From Trochalopteron elliotii (lineage: Eukaryota; Chordata; Aves; Passeriformes; Leiothrichidae): 64,000 nt of DNA. A program made the position numbers and the translations under genes. Below are positions 26,953 to 40,200 of the stretch, one piece after another; position 1 is the first letter of the stretch; each line of letters opens with the position of its first letter. The notes beneath the pieces were generated by a model. It was not told the DNA's origin and searched no databases. It saw only the letters and a list, made by a program, of their open reading frames with translations. The stretch spans positions 526,040 to 590,039 of the forward strand of contig JANPWX010000030.1 of NCBI GenBank assembly GCA_024734555.1, written 5' to 3'.

Positions 26953-29900
26953 ATCCAAGTGTGCAAAAACATTAAGTACCTGCACAGTGTAGTAAACCAG
27001 TCAAAACTGCAAAAGTTTAGGCACATGTTAATTATGAGATAGAAATACAGCAATATGGACAGGTTTAATGCTTTTAAGAAAATCAGATACCCTATGGAGA
27101 GGGCAAATTTCCAAGAGTCACATGATATCTGGTTTGAATTTTTACTCTCTTGCTATTTAGGATAATAAATTGTGGCTAAGAATTTGCATAAAAATTGGAG
27201 CAGGTTACAGAAAAGGGAAATACTTCTGAATTCATACAATGAGCACGAAAATGTTCTGCCTTATTTACATCTCTATCATAGTGAAACCTTAAAGTAGACT
27301 GAGGGTACTTTTAAAGAAGTTTCATGATAAAGTAGCACTTGATAGATAAGCTTTGAAAAAAATCTTGCTGTTGGGGCACTAACCAGCAGCTGAGAGCTCA
27401 AGGCAGGAACTCTCTAAACTCTGCGGTAGTTCCTCCCTCAGACACCAAAACTCACATCAGGTCGCTGACAGATTTGTAGCAGTTGGTAAAAGTCAGACAA
27501 GTAAAGTAGCTACTATCTGCACCCACACACCCTGTCCCAAGGCAAAGGTTCCCAGTTTACACATGGAGCAGCTTGGGAACAAATGTAGTTTTCCTCCCAG
27601 GAAGCAGAGTCTGTTTACCTTGGTATATGCCCCGGCAAAACGTGTAGATTTCTACATAGGAGCAAGTGGAATTGCTTGCCAGTTGTAGCCTCTCCCTGAA
27701 ACACTGTTATCAGCTTCCATATCATTTCCCATCATAAGAGCGAGACAACCCCCCTGGGAAATGGCTCCAACAGACCCAAGAATGAACAGGATATGAATGT
27801 ACTCATCAAAGCAGGTTCTGGCTGCACAGGCGACAGCCAACTGCTCCTTGCTGCTGTATCCCACAACTCAGCATAAGGAAGTGTCCAACCAAAGGACCAT
27901 CTTTAGACTTGAAGAGTAACCTGCTAAAGTTGTAACCTTAACTTCTAAAGGATATTCTACTATAGCTCCAATGTCCCACTGCTCTGCTTTCAACATGACA
28001 CCTCCTACTAAAATTGCTTTTATTTCAGTTAAATCGCACTTTGAATCTGCTCATATAATATCAGTTTGTGTAACATTCAAATAATGTTATGGATTAACAT
28101 AAATGTTTTATTTCAGCTCTACAGACACATAGTGAAAATTACCCTAGTAGGAAAAATTTGAAGGAAGCATCAAACTAGACGTGAACTGTGAACACCACAA
28201 TTATACCCAACAACCAGTTATAAATAAAACTCTACAGCCAAAACCAACTTCCGAATTATTGGTTACCATGAAAGCAACTTCCATAGTTCTTCCCAAGCCA
28301 GCCTGTCTGTATGGACTATGAGCACCAAAGGATGTCCATCTCAGTGATGGTCTTCCAGAACTGTTACCACAAATCAGACATCACACCAAAATTTAGCATT
28401 TACCAAAAACATCACCACAATCTTTCTATGTTCATTGCTACTTATATTCAAGATTTACACCAAACTGGCATTTGCTCCAATGGCATTCATTTTGATGAAT
28501 GATGACACACCTGACAAATAATAAGTTTGGTATGGGGAAACATGGATATCGGCAAGCTCTCAATCTTCAGTTTATTGTTTTCATCAACCCAACCCCAGCT
28601 CTAATTTGGGAACATTTTATTTTGGTCAAAGAACTCATCTAGTAGAACAAGTCATACTTTGTTAGCTCTTGCCCAGGGAATAGGTGTGTTACTCAAATTA
28701 TACTCTCACAGACTAAGAATAAAGAGGATAGGTTGGGAACGAAAATCATTATTGGAGCTAGGCTTCAATTTAGTTGGAGTCAGTGGAAAAGAAAATACTG
28801 ACAAGGTATTAGCACACTTGGATTTTTTTTCATACAGTGAAATATTGAAAAAAAAAATCAGCAAATGTAACTCTTAAAATATTTTTAATGTACCCTATTG
28901 TAACAAAATACCCTATTTCACATCACGTTTTACCTGCTAACATTATGACTCTGTGTCCTGAACAGTCTTTGTATTTTGAACATGTATTTTCTATTTGGCA
29001 AACATCTACTCTACAAGGCAAATTTTATATTAAAGCTACCAGAACTTAATTCTCGAGTGCTACTGGAGATGCATTTTTTAATAACCCTTAAAATTTGTGG
29101 ATATTACAGTGTTTCACATTTTAAGGAAAATTGCTGCAATTGACATGTCAGTTTTGAGTAAAATTAGTGCTCATGAGAAGGCGCCAGGTTAATAACTCTG
29201 GAGAAGCTTGTCTATTTTTGTTCCATTTAGATCTGTCAAAAGCCTGAATTTTTGTATTAGAAATGCGGATCCTGTCTAGCCTAGAAGATCAAGAGTTTGC
29301 AGAACAGTGACACTGCAAGAGTAACAAAATCAAGTTCAGACAACAAAAAAGCCAATTTCATTTGAGCCTCCCACAAGTTTTTTAACCCTTTTGAAGAAAT
29401 AAAACCACAGCAGTAATTTCTCAGTTAACAGAAAACAGAACTTCATTCATTTTGGCCGACAGGTCAGCGTGGTTTTTTCACATAAATCACAGAGAGGGTC
29501 AGGGGTATCTCTGCATGGCACACAGAAGGCACAAGGCCCTCAAGGGATGCTGCTTTTGAATTACCAACAGCCAAATCAGGATGATCTGAAACAGAGAAGT
29601 CTAAGTTTCAGCTCTGGCCTGTCCTATCCCAAACACAAACAGCCGGAAAGAGCACAATTGATAAAAACTCTAAATACAACTTTGTAGTTCAGTTTAACCT
29701 TGTAATATTTTTAGTTTACAGTGCTTTCCCTTCCTCTATATATTTTTGGAGGAAATAGACAAAGACACGTAAAAATTCTTTAACTGTTGAATTAAAATGT
29801 CTATAAACAATTACATAAATAACTTGACCACAGTTTATTTTGAGCTCTACAACCACATGAGCAGCATCTTTAAATGTAATTTCTCAGTGACTTCAGTTCC

Positions 29901-32900
29901 TCTATCATCTGTTGCCTAGGAATTCAGCACCTCTGGGCAGTATACAAATTTATGGTCTTCAGTTCAAAAAAAGATAATAAAATAGAAAAAAAAACCCCTC
30001 TTACTATCAAATCTACTAACATCATGTAATGGTGTTCTTTTCCTCAAATGTTTCAGACTTTAGCTAACACACAGTAAGTAGAGGCACATTTGTGCATTCA
30101 TCCTTTTCCAACTAAAATAACCACCTATAACTTCTCCCAGTGGGTAGCATCAATTTAAAAACAATCAGGAAAAGCTTTATAAACTAGCAGTGAACAAAAG
30201 ATATTTCTGGTGTCATGACGAAGTCAAAACTGACACAGCGGAGTTAGCAGGGCATTGTACTCCTCCTGAGCAGCTACTGCAAGCTTCAGCAAATGGAAAG
30301 ACCAGAATCATGATCCAATCACAATGTATTTATGAGTTTAGGATCAAAATGCCAGGCTGACAGATTTCTGCCAGCTAAAAAACAGGTACACTCACTGTCA
30401 GAAAGAAAAAAAAAATAGGTGGAGGGCTAATAGGAAAACAAAGAGTAGTTTTCATTTCTGCCCTGGTTGCCTCCTCAGTGCTAAGGCTGCAGTCCTGCTC
30501 TTCACACCATTAACATTAGAGACAAGGATGCAACCAGCACCTATGACTTATAAAGTGGCAGACAAAACCAGAGCGGATTTACATGTCACAGGACATAAAT
30601 GAAAGCAAGTTAACACTGAAGCCTTCCCTTATACGAAACTCTTCACTGTGGTTTTCCAAAGCCTCATTTATCCCAGCAATATTAAAAAACTGACGCAAAG
30701 AAGCAAATGTACAGGATGGAACACAGCACATACAATTCTTTACCAGATAATAATAAAATAGCACTTTTTATAATGTCTAAGAGGAGGGGAGAGACCAACA
30801 CAGGACGATGGGCTTAATCAGTGTGCTGCTGTGGTGGACATGTGCTGTGGCACAAGGCTGCTCACCATCCAGTGGTGCCAAGGGAAAAGGAGAAAAACAT
30901 GGAAGAGAATTCCTGTTAAATATGAGCCTCCAATTTACATTTTCCTAGGAGGATTAAGGAAATGCATTTTTCATTGTGACAAAACAGCAGCCCAATTTCA
31001 TCAGCTTAAACAAGTATTAAATTCACCTGGCCAGCAATAAGAGAGAAAATTTAGAGCTACTGACTGTGCAGCCATGAAGAAACTCTTAGTAACTGTTTAG
31101 TAACTGAAGTTTTATTAATTTAACTATGTCTTCCATGTGTAAGCAAACAAAAAATTAAATGTACTGTGGAAATTACTTTATTTGTGCTTTTCCCTCCAAC
31201 CTTCACACATCTCCAGCTATTTACAGAGCACTTCTGTGTACTGGGCATTCACGTATTTCAAGTTGACAAATGAAAGCAATGAATGCTGGAACTGCAGCAA
31301 TAACATATCTCAGAGATGTGGACATTCCAGCACCAGTAGGGAATAACCTGGATTGGTGACATTCTGCAGGGAAACCAGGCACCTCCCAGTACAAGGAGCA
31401 GTGATTTAAAGGTCAGGTCCCAGTGCCGACAGTCCCACCTTGATCACCAGCAGTTTGGCCAGCACAGACCATCTCAGCTGGGTACCAGGGCAGCCCCTCC
31501 AATTCCCTCTTTACTGCAGCACAGAAGTGCTGGGGTGGCACAGGCATCAGCCTCACTTCACTCATCAGGGAGCTGCAACCCCCCAGCCAGCAGCAGCACC
31601 GCTGGCTGCATCCAGAGCCACAACACAGCATTTCCCCTCAGCATCTCACTTTTCTGACATTTTGTATCTCAGCTCCCAGTTACATTCCCTTTGTTCTAGC
31701 CTACTATGTGAAGCCACAAGTCACACATCAAATTTCCCTGATTTGGGAGAAAAAGACACCATATTCTTATTGTGCCCTCTCTGTGCTGCTCTGACTGCTA
31801 CATCCCTCCTTACCTCACATTCCCTCACTCTCTGCCTGGGACACCCAGCTCAGGACCTGGCTGCCCAGTTCCACCTCTTCCCTCACAGGCTTTTTCCCAC
31901 ATTAAGGTGTCCAGGAATATCCAGGACTGCTGATTCTCCCTTGTTACCATGTCTGCATTGCTGATATTTTATTTTTAAGAGAACCATATGAAAATCAGCA
32001 TGACAATGAAGCAGGGCCAAGCCACTAATCAGAAACCATTTGAAATTAATTTCCTTAAAAACATAAAATATAAACACTTGCACAGTAGGACAAGGAACAA
32101 AACTTCTCCAACATCAAAATGAAAACTTTTTTTTCCTTCTTTTAAAGAATGATATCATTGTAGTACCTCTAGATTTTAAGAAGCAAGTAATTTTTAAAAG
32201 TATCCTTTGGTTTATTGATTAAAAAAAAAAAGAGTGAGCATATAAAAGATAGAGGAAAAAAGAAAATCTGGGGTTTTCCACCTTAGAAATTATTCATACA
32301 CAAAAACATCTGCTACCTATATATCTTTTAAAAAATTAAATGCATAAAAATATTTTGGAGAACTTTTTTTTTAATATTTAATTCTGCAAAGGTTTATGCA
32401 TTTGATTGACCACATGAACAGTTCCCTTTAGGTGGTGCAAGAAAACAAAATGTACATATCTTTGGAATTCTTCCCTAAGAACTACATTAATTCCTAAAAT
32501 TCTAGAAACAAATCAGAAAAGTTCCTTTAGAACACTCTTATCCAGTTTCAGTATTTGATATGGTACTAACTGAGCAGAAAAACCTTTAATAAATTAGAAG
32601 TGCAAAGAATGCAAGATACAGTGCACAGACTTTTATACATCTTTTTCATCCATGTCTGCAGATTTTTGTGCAATCTTCTCCCAAAATTCTGCACTCAGTT
32701 TGTACCCATAATTTCAGGCTTTCCTACATTTTTTTCCTGTTTCACCAAGGCAGGCATTCCAAATGCCCTTTTTTTGGTAGCTCCTCCTCAGTTTATCCTA
32801 TTTAGCTTTGTGGTGCCTGTAAAGTCAGATTTCACAGGAGACCCTTTTACATTATCAGATGTTGTTATTATCCTACACATTTATATAAGATTTTTATGCT

Positions 32901-33170
32901 TTCAGAAATAACAGAAACCAAAGATCTTCCTTTGTTATCACGGCACTATCTGGCAAACAAGATATTTTTCCCCCCCTATGAACAGGATTTTTTTTCCCCA
33001 TGCAGTTTGTCTCTTTTCTTTATATTTACATCCATGGGATTTTGCTGGTATCCAGAGCTCTGGACAAAACTGTGACCACATCTATGTACAATCAGAGTCA
33101 TAAAACATGTGCTGGACGTGAAAAAAAAAAATCAATATCTCTAAAAACAGTGACATAAGTAGAAGACTCA
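26953..33170. other. Unique non-coding stretch
   Basis: I see no gene. The portion about 28920-29260 is non-repetitive and rich in AT core motifs, and could be a conserved element. About 31370-31660 is GC-richer and C-skewed. The 174-codon frame starting at 31440 crosses it and is Ser/Leu/His/Pro-rich, with no domain, splice context or periodicity that I can recognise, so I do not call it a gene. A runs occur near 30407-30416 and 32221-32231. Confidence 0.5.
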
Positions 33171-33179
33171 TATTTACCA

Positions 33180-34290
33180 TTCAGCTCAGAATATTCTGCG
33201 TCCATCATCAGGTGTCAGCAGGGACAAAGCGAAGCGTCTCGGAGCACCAGCAAATGGGCTGCTTCCACTGAATAGTTTGGATGCAGTTTGACAATGAAAA
33301 CAGTTTTTAAAACAGAAAACAAGCAGGCAACAGCAAGCTGAATAGCGGGTGGAAAGCTCTAGTAAGCGCATTCTGTGGCACAGGCAGCTGCAAATCACAA
33401 CAGGCCATTCCCCCGGTTTGTCAAGGGATTGCTACGAGTTAACACAACTGGCAAACAATAAATATCGTTCTGGCCACTTGCAAAGGCCCATTAATTTTGT
33501 CCACGTTTATCAGAGATTGTATCTGGATTCATACAACTCTGTGTATAAAAGAGCCTGTCCTCCAAAACAAATTACATCAGCTCCTCATTAGTAAATATCT
33601 TTAGAAACAAAAGAGGAGTCAGAGTTTTCACAGTTTGAAAGGCACAAATAAAAACAGTAGTTTTAAATCGACTCTAAATGAAAGCATGGTAGAGTGAAAC
33701 AGCTATATTCCTAGCAATTGTACCAGGCAAAACACCCATGCAGATGGTTTGCTCAATATCACTTTTTTGTGACAGAAGACTCAATGTTGCCCATTTGCAT
33801 TAGAACGGCCAGACAAAATCGCTGTGTGTGATAATTTGCTGTAGCTAGAGAGAATTTGCAATGAGAGCTTGAAAGTTTTCATAGCAACCCCCAGTGTCCC
33901 TGTGTGCATGAAGGATTAGAAAGGAGAAGGATGCTTCCTTTGCTGGCTGCTCAAAACCAGTGACACAGGGCACAATCCCAATGCCACACACCTTGAGCTC
34001 TGTCTAGGCTGAGCTCCAAACTTCCCGACCTTTCCTACAGTATTCTTAGTTATTCATCATCTTTCTGTTGCCTAAAAACCCTGCCTTCTCTTCCCCCTCT
34101 TTTCCATCTCTCCATTTGAAGCCGCTAATGCGGGTCATTCCATTTCTGGCAATCGACAGTGTTTTTTGGGGGGTTGAGCTGTATCAGTTTGGCTGTAATT
34201 TCTCTCTGTATTTTTTTATAAGTCATCTGAATGAAGGGCAGTTCTTTACACACCAAAGATTTATCCAGATCAGTGACACTGTACACGTAT
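33180..34290. promoter_or_regulatory. Candidate conserved non-coding region
   Basis: This kilobase is of high complexity, lacks recognisable repeats and keeps several CpG dinucleotides in a CpG-poor neighbourhood (for example near 33199, 33230-33240, 33353, 33366 and 33820). It carries clustered developmental-type motifs: a CATTAATTTTG homeodomain-like site near 33489, a TTTATCAG GATA-like site near 33506 and CATTTGCAT near 33793. Such texture is typical of vertebrate enhancer-like conserved elements. This is inference from appearance only; a cross-bird and cross-amniote alignment would be decisive. Confidence 0.22.
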
Positions 34291-34299
34291 ACAATTTTT

Positions 34300-37200
34300 T
34301 AATATAAACAACTACAACTGATTGACAAAAACCTGTTTTATACCTTGATGTTTTTATGCAATAAAACTGAAGAAGTAGTTAAATAGAAAACCCCCAATGC
34401 AAGAAATTGTTTCTGACATGCATCAGGAACTGGAAGCATATAATTTGATACATTTTACAAAGACAAATGCCTGCCCTGCAAAAATCAATAGATTGCAAGG
34501 CCACCAGATAGGTCCCATCTAGAACTGGAGTTTTCATTAGTACCTGAAATTCTTGAAAGGCTGTAAAATGAAAATGTAAACATCAAAGATAACACAGATA
34601 TTTTCTAGAACTATTCTGTCTGCTTTCTACAAGGGTATATGACAATGCACAGGTTGATGCAAACCACAGCTACCACAGTGCTCTCACTCAATTCCTCGAG
34701 AGTCTAAAGAAAGCAGATTCCATTAAGAAACAAGAGTACTTCAGCTAACTGCAAGGCTTATTACCATGCAAAGCTTTTCCAGAATAGATGGAAAAACTCC
34801 ATTGTGTGCCAAACTCTCATTCAAACTAGCTTAACTCACAATCTATAAATGTGTAGTAATAATATACATAGTGAATATTTAAATGTCAGGTATGCTTACC
34901 TAAAAAGGAAGCCCTTTAACAGCTGCATAAAAAAAGCAAAATGAAAGGAAAACTTTTGAGAATTACCTATAAAGAGAATAAATTACGCAAGTCTATGCTG
35001 GAGATTAGAAATCATACTCTACAATATGCAATGAGAGGGAAATAATTAAACATCAGATAATGTGATATCCCTGGAAAAACACTGGGGGAAAACCACCTTG
35101 CCTAACTTTAGAAACACAAAAAGAGAAAGTAGCAAAAAAACTGTAGCTCTGCATTTTGGCTAGTTTATTTCACCAATTAAATTTTATTCTTTAATACCCT
35201 AAAGATGGCAACTGATATTTAAAGAGCAAAAAAATATAGCACAAAGTGAGGCCTTTGGAGATTCAATAAAGGTACAAATTGAATGAATTATTATTGTTAA
35301 ATGTCACTAGTATCTTACACACACAGAGTAGATTTTGTAGGTTACACAGTTACAGCAAAAAGCCCTTCATCAGTCTTTCGTGACAATCAAAGTTAGCACT
35401 ATCGTCTTTATTGTCTCAAAACAACCCAAGTTGGAGGAAAACCTTGCTACTGTAGTCTCAGAGAGCCCTTCACCACATTATCAGCTACACAAGTGTGGTG
35501 TGATGGCTTTGAATTCCCTTATGACTAAGAATAGGACATGAATCAATTGCTCACCCTCTACCTCGTCCCAAGCAGTAGGAAAAGGTGAGCCAATTGTCAC
35601 GTTTATCATATCTGATAAAACACACACTGTACCCAAGATCATGGTGGTACCTGACCTGGGATGGCAGCAGGTACACTGATGGGGACACTGGGTTTTCCTG
35701 CTGCAGAGTGAGATCTTCCCAACAAGTAGGAGCATTTCCAGAAGCCCCTGAAAGGAACAGCATCTTAAAACACCTTTTCCATATTTCCATGGCCTCTGAG
35801 GCTTTGCAGTCTCTTGACAGGATTGGTTTCTCTTTCCTCTTGCTCAAGGTAACAGCCTGGCACAGAGGGAGTGGTACAGGACAGAAAATGCAGCTGCTTG
35901 CTGTCAACCACAGCTGCCCCTCTTCAGGGACCAAAGGGAAGATCTTCATCTTAAGTTGGAGTTACCATAAGAGCATGAAACACCAAAGGGTGAGAAGCAA
36001 TGGCAAGAGCCTGAATCGCTGGTGGCTCAGCTCATTAAAAGAAAAGAAAAATTAAGGGAAAAATAGAGGGAAATATGCCTACTCATATTAACAGCATTTG
36101 GAAAATTGTTTAACTAAACCTGACTCTAATATGTGTGTTTGCTAGAAGGAGACTTGCAGCAAGTGAGTACAAATGTCCGCCCTAGAAATACTCCCAAACA
36201 TTAGGTGACCATCCAGATGTCAGACAGAATAAAAATTGTTTTATCTTGTTGATAAATCATGTAACATGTAAGCATCTTTCCTTTTTTGAATAACAGGCAT
36301 CACTTACAAACCTTAATGCATTTCATCTGTAACATTGCTTCCTGTTCCTGATAGGGAGAGGAAAATTCATGAGGCAAATATTTAGCTCCAGGCAACAGGC
36401 CAGTATAGCAACAGAAAGTTTTACACTTGTGCCAAGATTTCTTGGTTTCCTTTTAAAATGAAAATCGTGACAATTATCTTGATGCTCTCTGATGAATCAG
36501 ATCTGTCTATATGAAAAAAAGACTTTTTTTGTTTCCAACACACTATTTTACAAGCTTATTCACTTTCTTTAAAAAAAAGCAGCTTATGTACCAACTTAAA
36601 AGCTAATGTGCTTGCATGAAAACATTCGTAACCAGTCAAGCCACAGAGATTTTCAGTCAGTAAACCTGAAATGTGAATTGAAAGAGATACAGAATTTCTC
36701 CAAGGGGAGGAATTTAGAGACACTTTTCAAAAAAATACAGTTTCTGTCTGCTGTGTTCAACTTTTTCCAATCCACACTATAAATCTGACTGACTTGTACT
36801 GTCAATCTTTGGTAAAGTCAGCATTTCAAAAACTGCTGTGCCACAAGTTAAAGCTTCAATTAAACTTTAAAAAACCCAAGTATTCTCATGCCATGCTTAT
36901 ATTGCTTACCACCACAATTCTAGATTTAAGATTATAATTATGATTCTTTGTCTCATACATACTGGATTTGTTTTGAGGTCTTCTCAACACTACTCTTGGG
37001 TTGTTTTCCCAGCAAGCACGGAAAGTGTCCACTGTTCTGCAGGTAGGAGTATGAACTCTGCTCATTTTTAATCCCTGTTTTAACTGTGGTCTCACACTGA
37101 GCAGCAATTTAAGAAAGGCTAAGGTCATTCCAGTTTGCAAAAAGTTCTGGCTCATATCCAGTAGGTTTTCTAAAGCCCAAGTTATCCTGTTATTTTTCAA

Positions 37201-40200
37201 TTTGCTAAGATTCAGGAATCTAATCTGTTTCTAATGTGTGTTTGTTTCCGTTGCCTTTGCAGCTCTTCCCCCAGAAATCTCCTCCTGGCTCTCATGAACA
37301 TGCTTCTTGACCAGCAGCTAATTGCTCCCACTGGTAAAGCTGAATCCAAGAGTACTACAGGTACAAAAGTTCACAGCAGAGAACAGCATCTACATTCGGG
37401 CAAGAAGTTACCATTTCCTGGAGTTCTGCCTCTCCCTCCTTCTCCCCTGCCTGGCAGAGCTGCAATTTCATTTTCTGCTCCCAGCAGAAGGAGCACACAA
37501 GCATATTTACAATGAGCAAACTCTTGTTAAACCCAATCTCATATGTAGGGTTCAAACCTCATCATGCACAGAAACCCAATTCTTTTGCCAGTCAATTTTC
37601 CCCACTGTGAATTACCAAAATTCATTACTGTCAGGATGGGAGCAAAAATTAAGGTAAATAAATAAATAGAGACAACTTAACAATAACCAGGGAAGCCCTT
37701 GCTGTCACTCAGCAGCTTCTCAGCAGTCAACCTGCCCCACTGCAGACACAACAGATCTCCTCTAACACTCCCTGCTTACACTGTTGCTGTACAGAAAATT
37801 ATCTTCTGTACAGGCAGAAAGACCCTGAAACCAGATACTCTGCAGCTCTTCAGCTGGTGTTTGTAATTCTTTACAGTCCATCCCCCAAGACAGAGAACAG
37901 CACTCCGAACAAGTATTTCAAGCCCATTTCAAAAGGAATCATACATTATGTAAAGCTCCTTTCACAGCAGACACCAGGGCTAGAGATCCATGGTAGAAGG
38001 CCAGTAGATCTATGAATAAAATACAAAACCAGGACTCATTGCATCAGATTCTGTGTTTCCCTCAGCCATTCACTTTCTGTATTATCCAAACCCAAATCTC
38101 CTGCTCTTAATAACCCTGTGGTCAGACACACCCCTCTGTGCCATACAGTGTTCACATGATTGCATACCCGAGATACCTGTAGACATGATGACAATACCTA
38201 ATTTTAATTGCTAGATCTTTATCCATGAGTTTGCTTTATTTTCTTAATACATCTGGTATTACTCCAATGATTGCAAAACTACTTAGTCCAGAGTTTCCTT
38301 TTTATTTGAAAAGTTTCCATTGACTGCAGCTAATGAAACCGAATTCGAGAAATTAAAACTGACTTTTTTTGGATTTCCTTGGTAAGAACTACCTCAAATC
38401 AGTTTTGTCCAACCACAGCTTTAGACCTGTGAGAAGAGGAATTCTTGTGTTCTCTTAAGCTTGCCCCATCAAAATCTCATGGTAAAAACCACTGTTCTTC
38501 TGAACATGCTCCATCTGGAGCTATACAGGATCAATGCCCAAAACCAAACTACCAGGGACGATACACAGGGAAGAATATTAAAAAAAAAAAGAAATTATAA
38601 CCAGAACATAGTGTATTATTATTCCTGCAGCATTGTATTATTTGTGGCTGAGTTCTATTTCTGTTAGCTTTTAAGTGGAGTCAGTTAAGTATAATTTCTA
38701 TATTTGACCTCCCCTGAGATGGCCTATTATGATTTTATGAAGTTAGTGTACATTTCACATAGCAGCTAAAAGTGGAGAAAGTGGAGAAAAGCAAACCCTT
38801 GAGCAAAACCAAGCCAGAGGATGCTTCCACAGACACTGTGCTGGAGAGTGCAGGGATTGCCTTTTCTTTTTATTTTTTTCCCCCCAAATTCCATGCACTA
38901 TTTCATGGTCATGAAAAGATGGAACCTATATTTCAGTATGAATATGCAAATCTTAAAAACAAAAACGCATGGCTATTCCTCTCAAAGCATACAGCAACCA
39001 TTACTGGGGAAGGGCAATGAGCAAGGTTGGGCATGCTAAAATAAATATAATTATATTTCAATCTTTGGAAGCTAAACAGTTCTTCAGAAGGGTCAGGAAT
39101 CAAAGATTTCATCATGAATGAATTATACATTGGCTTTACTTTCTTCTGCAAGATCTTAACCAACCTCAGGCATGACAAGGAACGAGAAGGGCAGCAGAGA
39201 AACGCTCTGGTAGCAGGACATACCCATGCAGAGCAGAACATCTGCTTTTTCTGAAATGCCACATTCCAAGCCTAAACCAGAAATCTCTGCAGTATTTGCT
39301 GTAAGTATCAGGTTTTGTACAGAGGAATACAGGCACTAGTTCCCATGCACAGTAGCTGCCACACCCACACAGTCTTAACCAGGCTCCAAGGTTGGGTTTC
39401 TGTCTCTCCACAAAGGCCATCTCACGGCAGGCATTCCACCTGACTGTTAAAAAAAAAAACAAACAACAATACTTCTCCTTTTCCTTCTTTTACTCTTGCT
39501 ACTTAAATCAGATCTCTTCTTTTATCATTTCCCCTGGCGTACCCTTCCTGCACCCCCAGTGCTGGCCTGCCCTCCCGTATCTCTTTGTGTCACTTAAGGC
39601 CTCCTTCCCTTCAAACTTCCCTCTGCTCCATCACACCCTCCTGCCAAGCCTCCCTGCCTGCACGGTGTAGGATCACAGCAGAGTGCTGCCTACAGGTGTT
39701 TATGTAAGACATGGGCTTTTGCCTTACTATTTCTTCTGCAGTACCACACTTAAAACTCCAGTTTGGGGCATGATGAAATAGGTAACAGCAAGAGAAGCAG
39801 CTGATGCCCCAAGTTCAGCTGAATCCAGCACTCCTGAACAAAAATGTGTTCCCCATCCTTCCGCACTGCCCTGCTTGCCATGATTTAACTCTTGCTCTTG
39901 GACAGGCAAAGGGAAGTGCTGGGCAGGAAACTGCCCCAGTGGAGGATGCACCAACCTCCTCCTCATCCCAACTTTGCCTTGAGCCATGGCAGAGGAATGC
40001 GAGTTGCAGCACTGGCTTAGGAGGGGTTATTAATGGTAACAGGACTAAAACAGGAACTGGACAGAGGCCTTGATTTCAACAGGAAGAACTGAAGAAATGC
40101 ACTCTTCACTAGATTGTTCAGTGCTTCCTATTAGCTCACTTGAATTAGACTTCCTAGTAAATATAAGGGCATGGGAAGAGTTTATCCCTGTTTACATTAG

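Noticed and set aside
29479..29515. Weak similarity to the minus-strand CR1 tail (ATCACAGA...GGTCAGG...CTCTG)
   Set aside because: Needs a gap of about 9 bases and covers fewer than 35 bases, which is within chance.
31440..31964. Longest plus-strand open frame (174 codons)
   Set aside because: Ser/Leu/His/Pro-rich translation of a C-rich patch, with no domain, no splice context and competing frames on the other strand. Length is compatible with chance.
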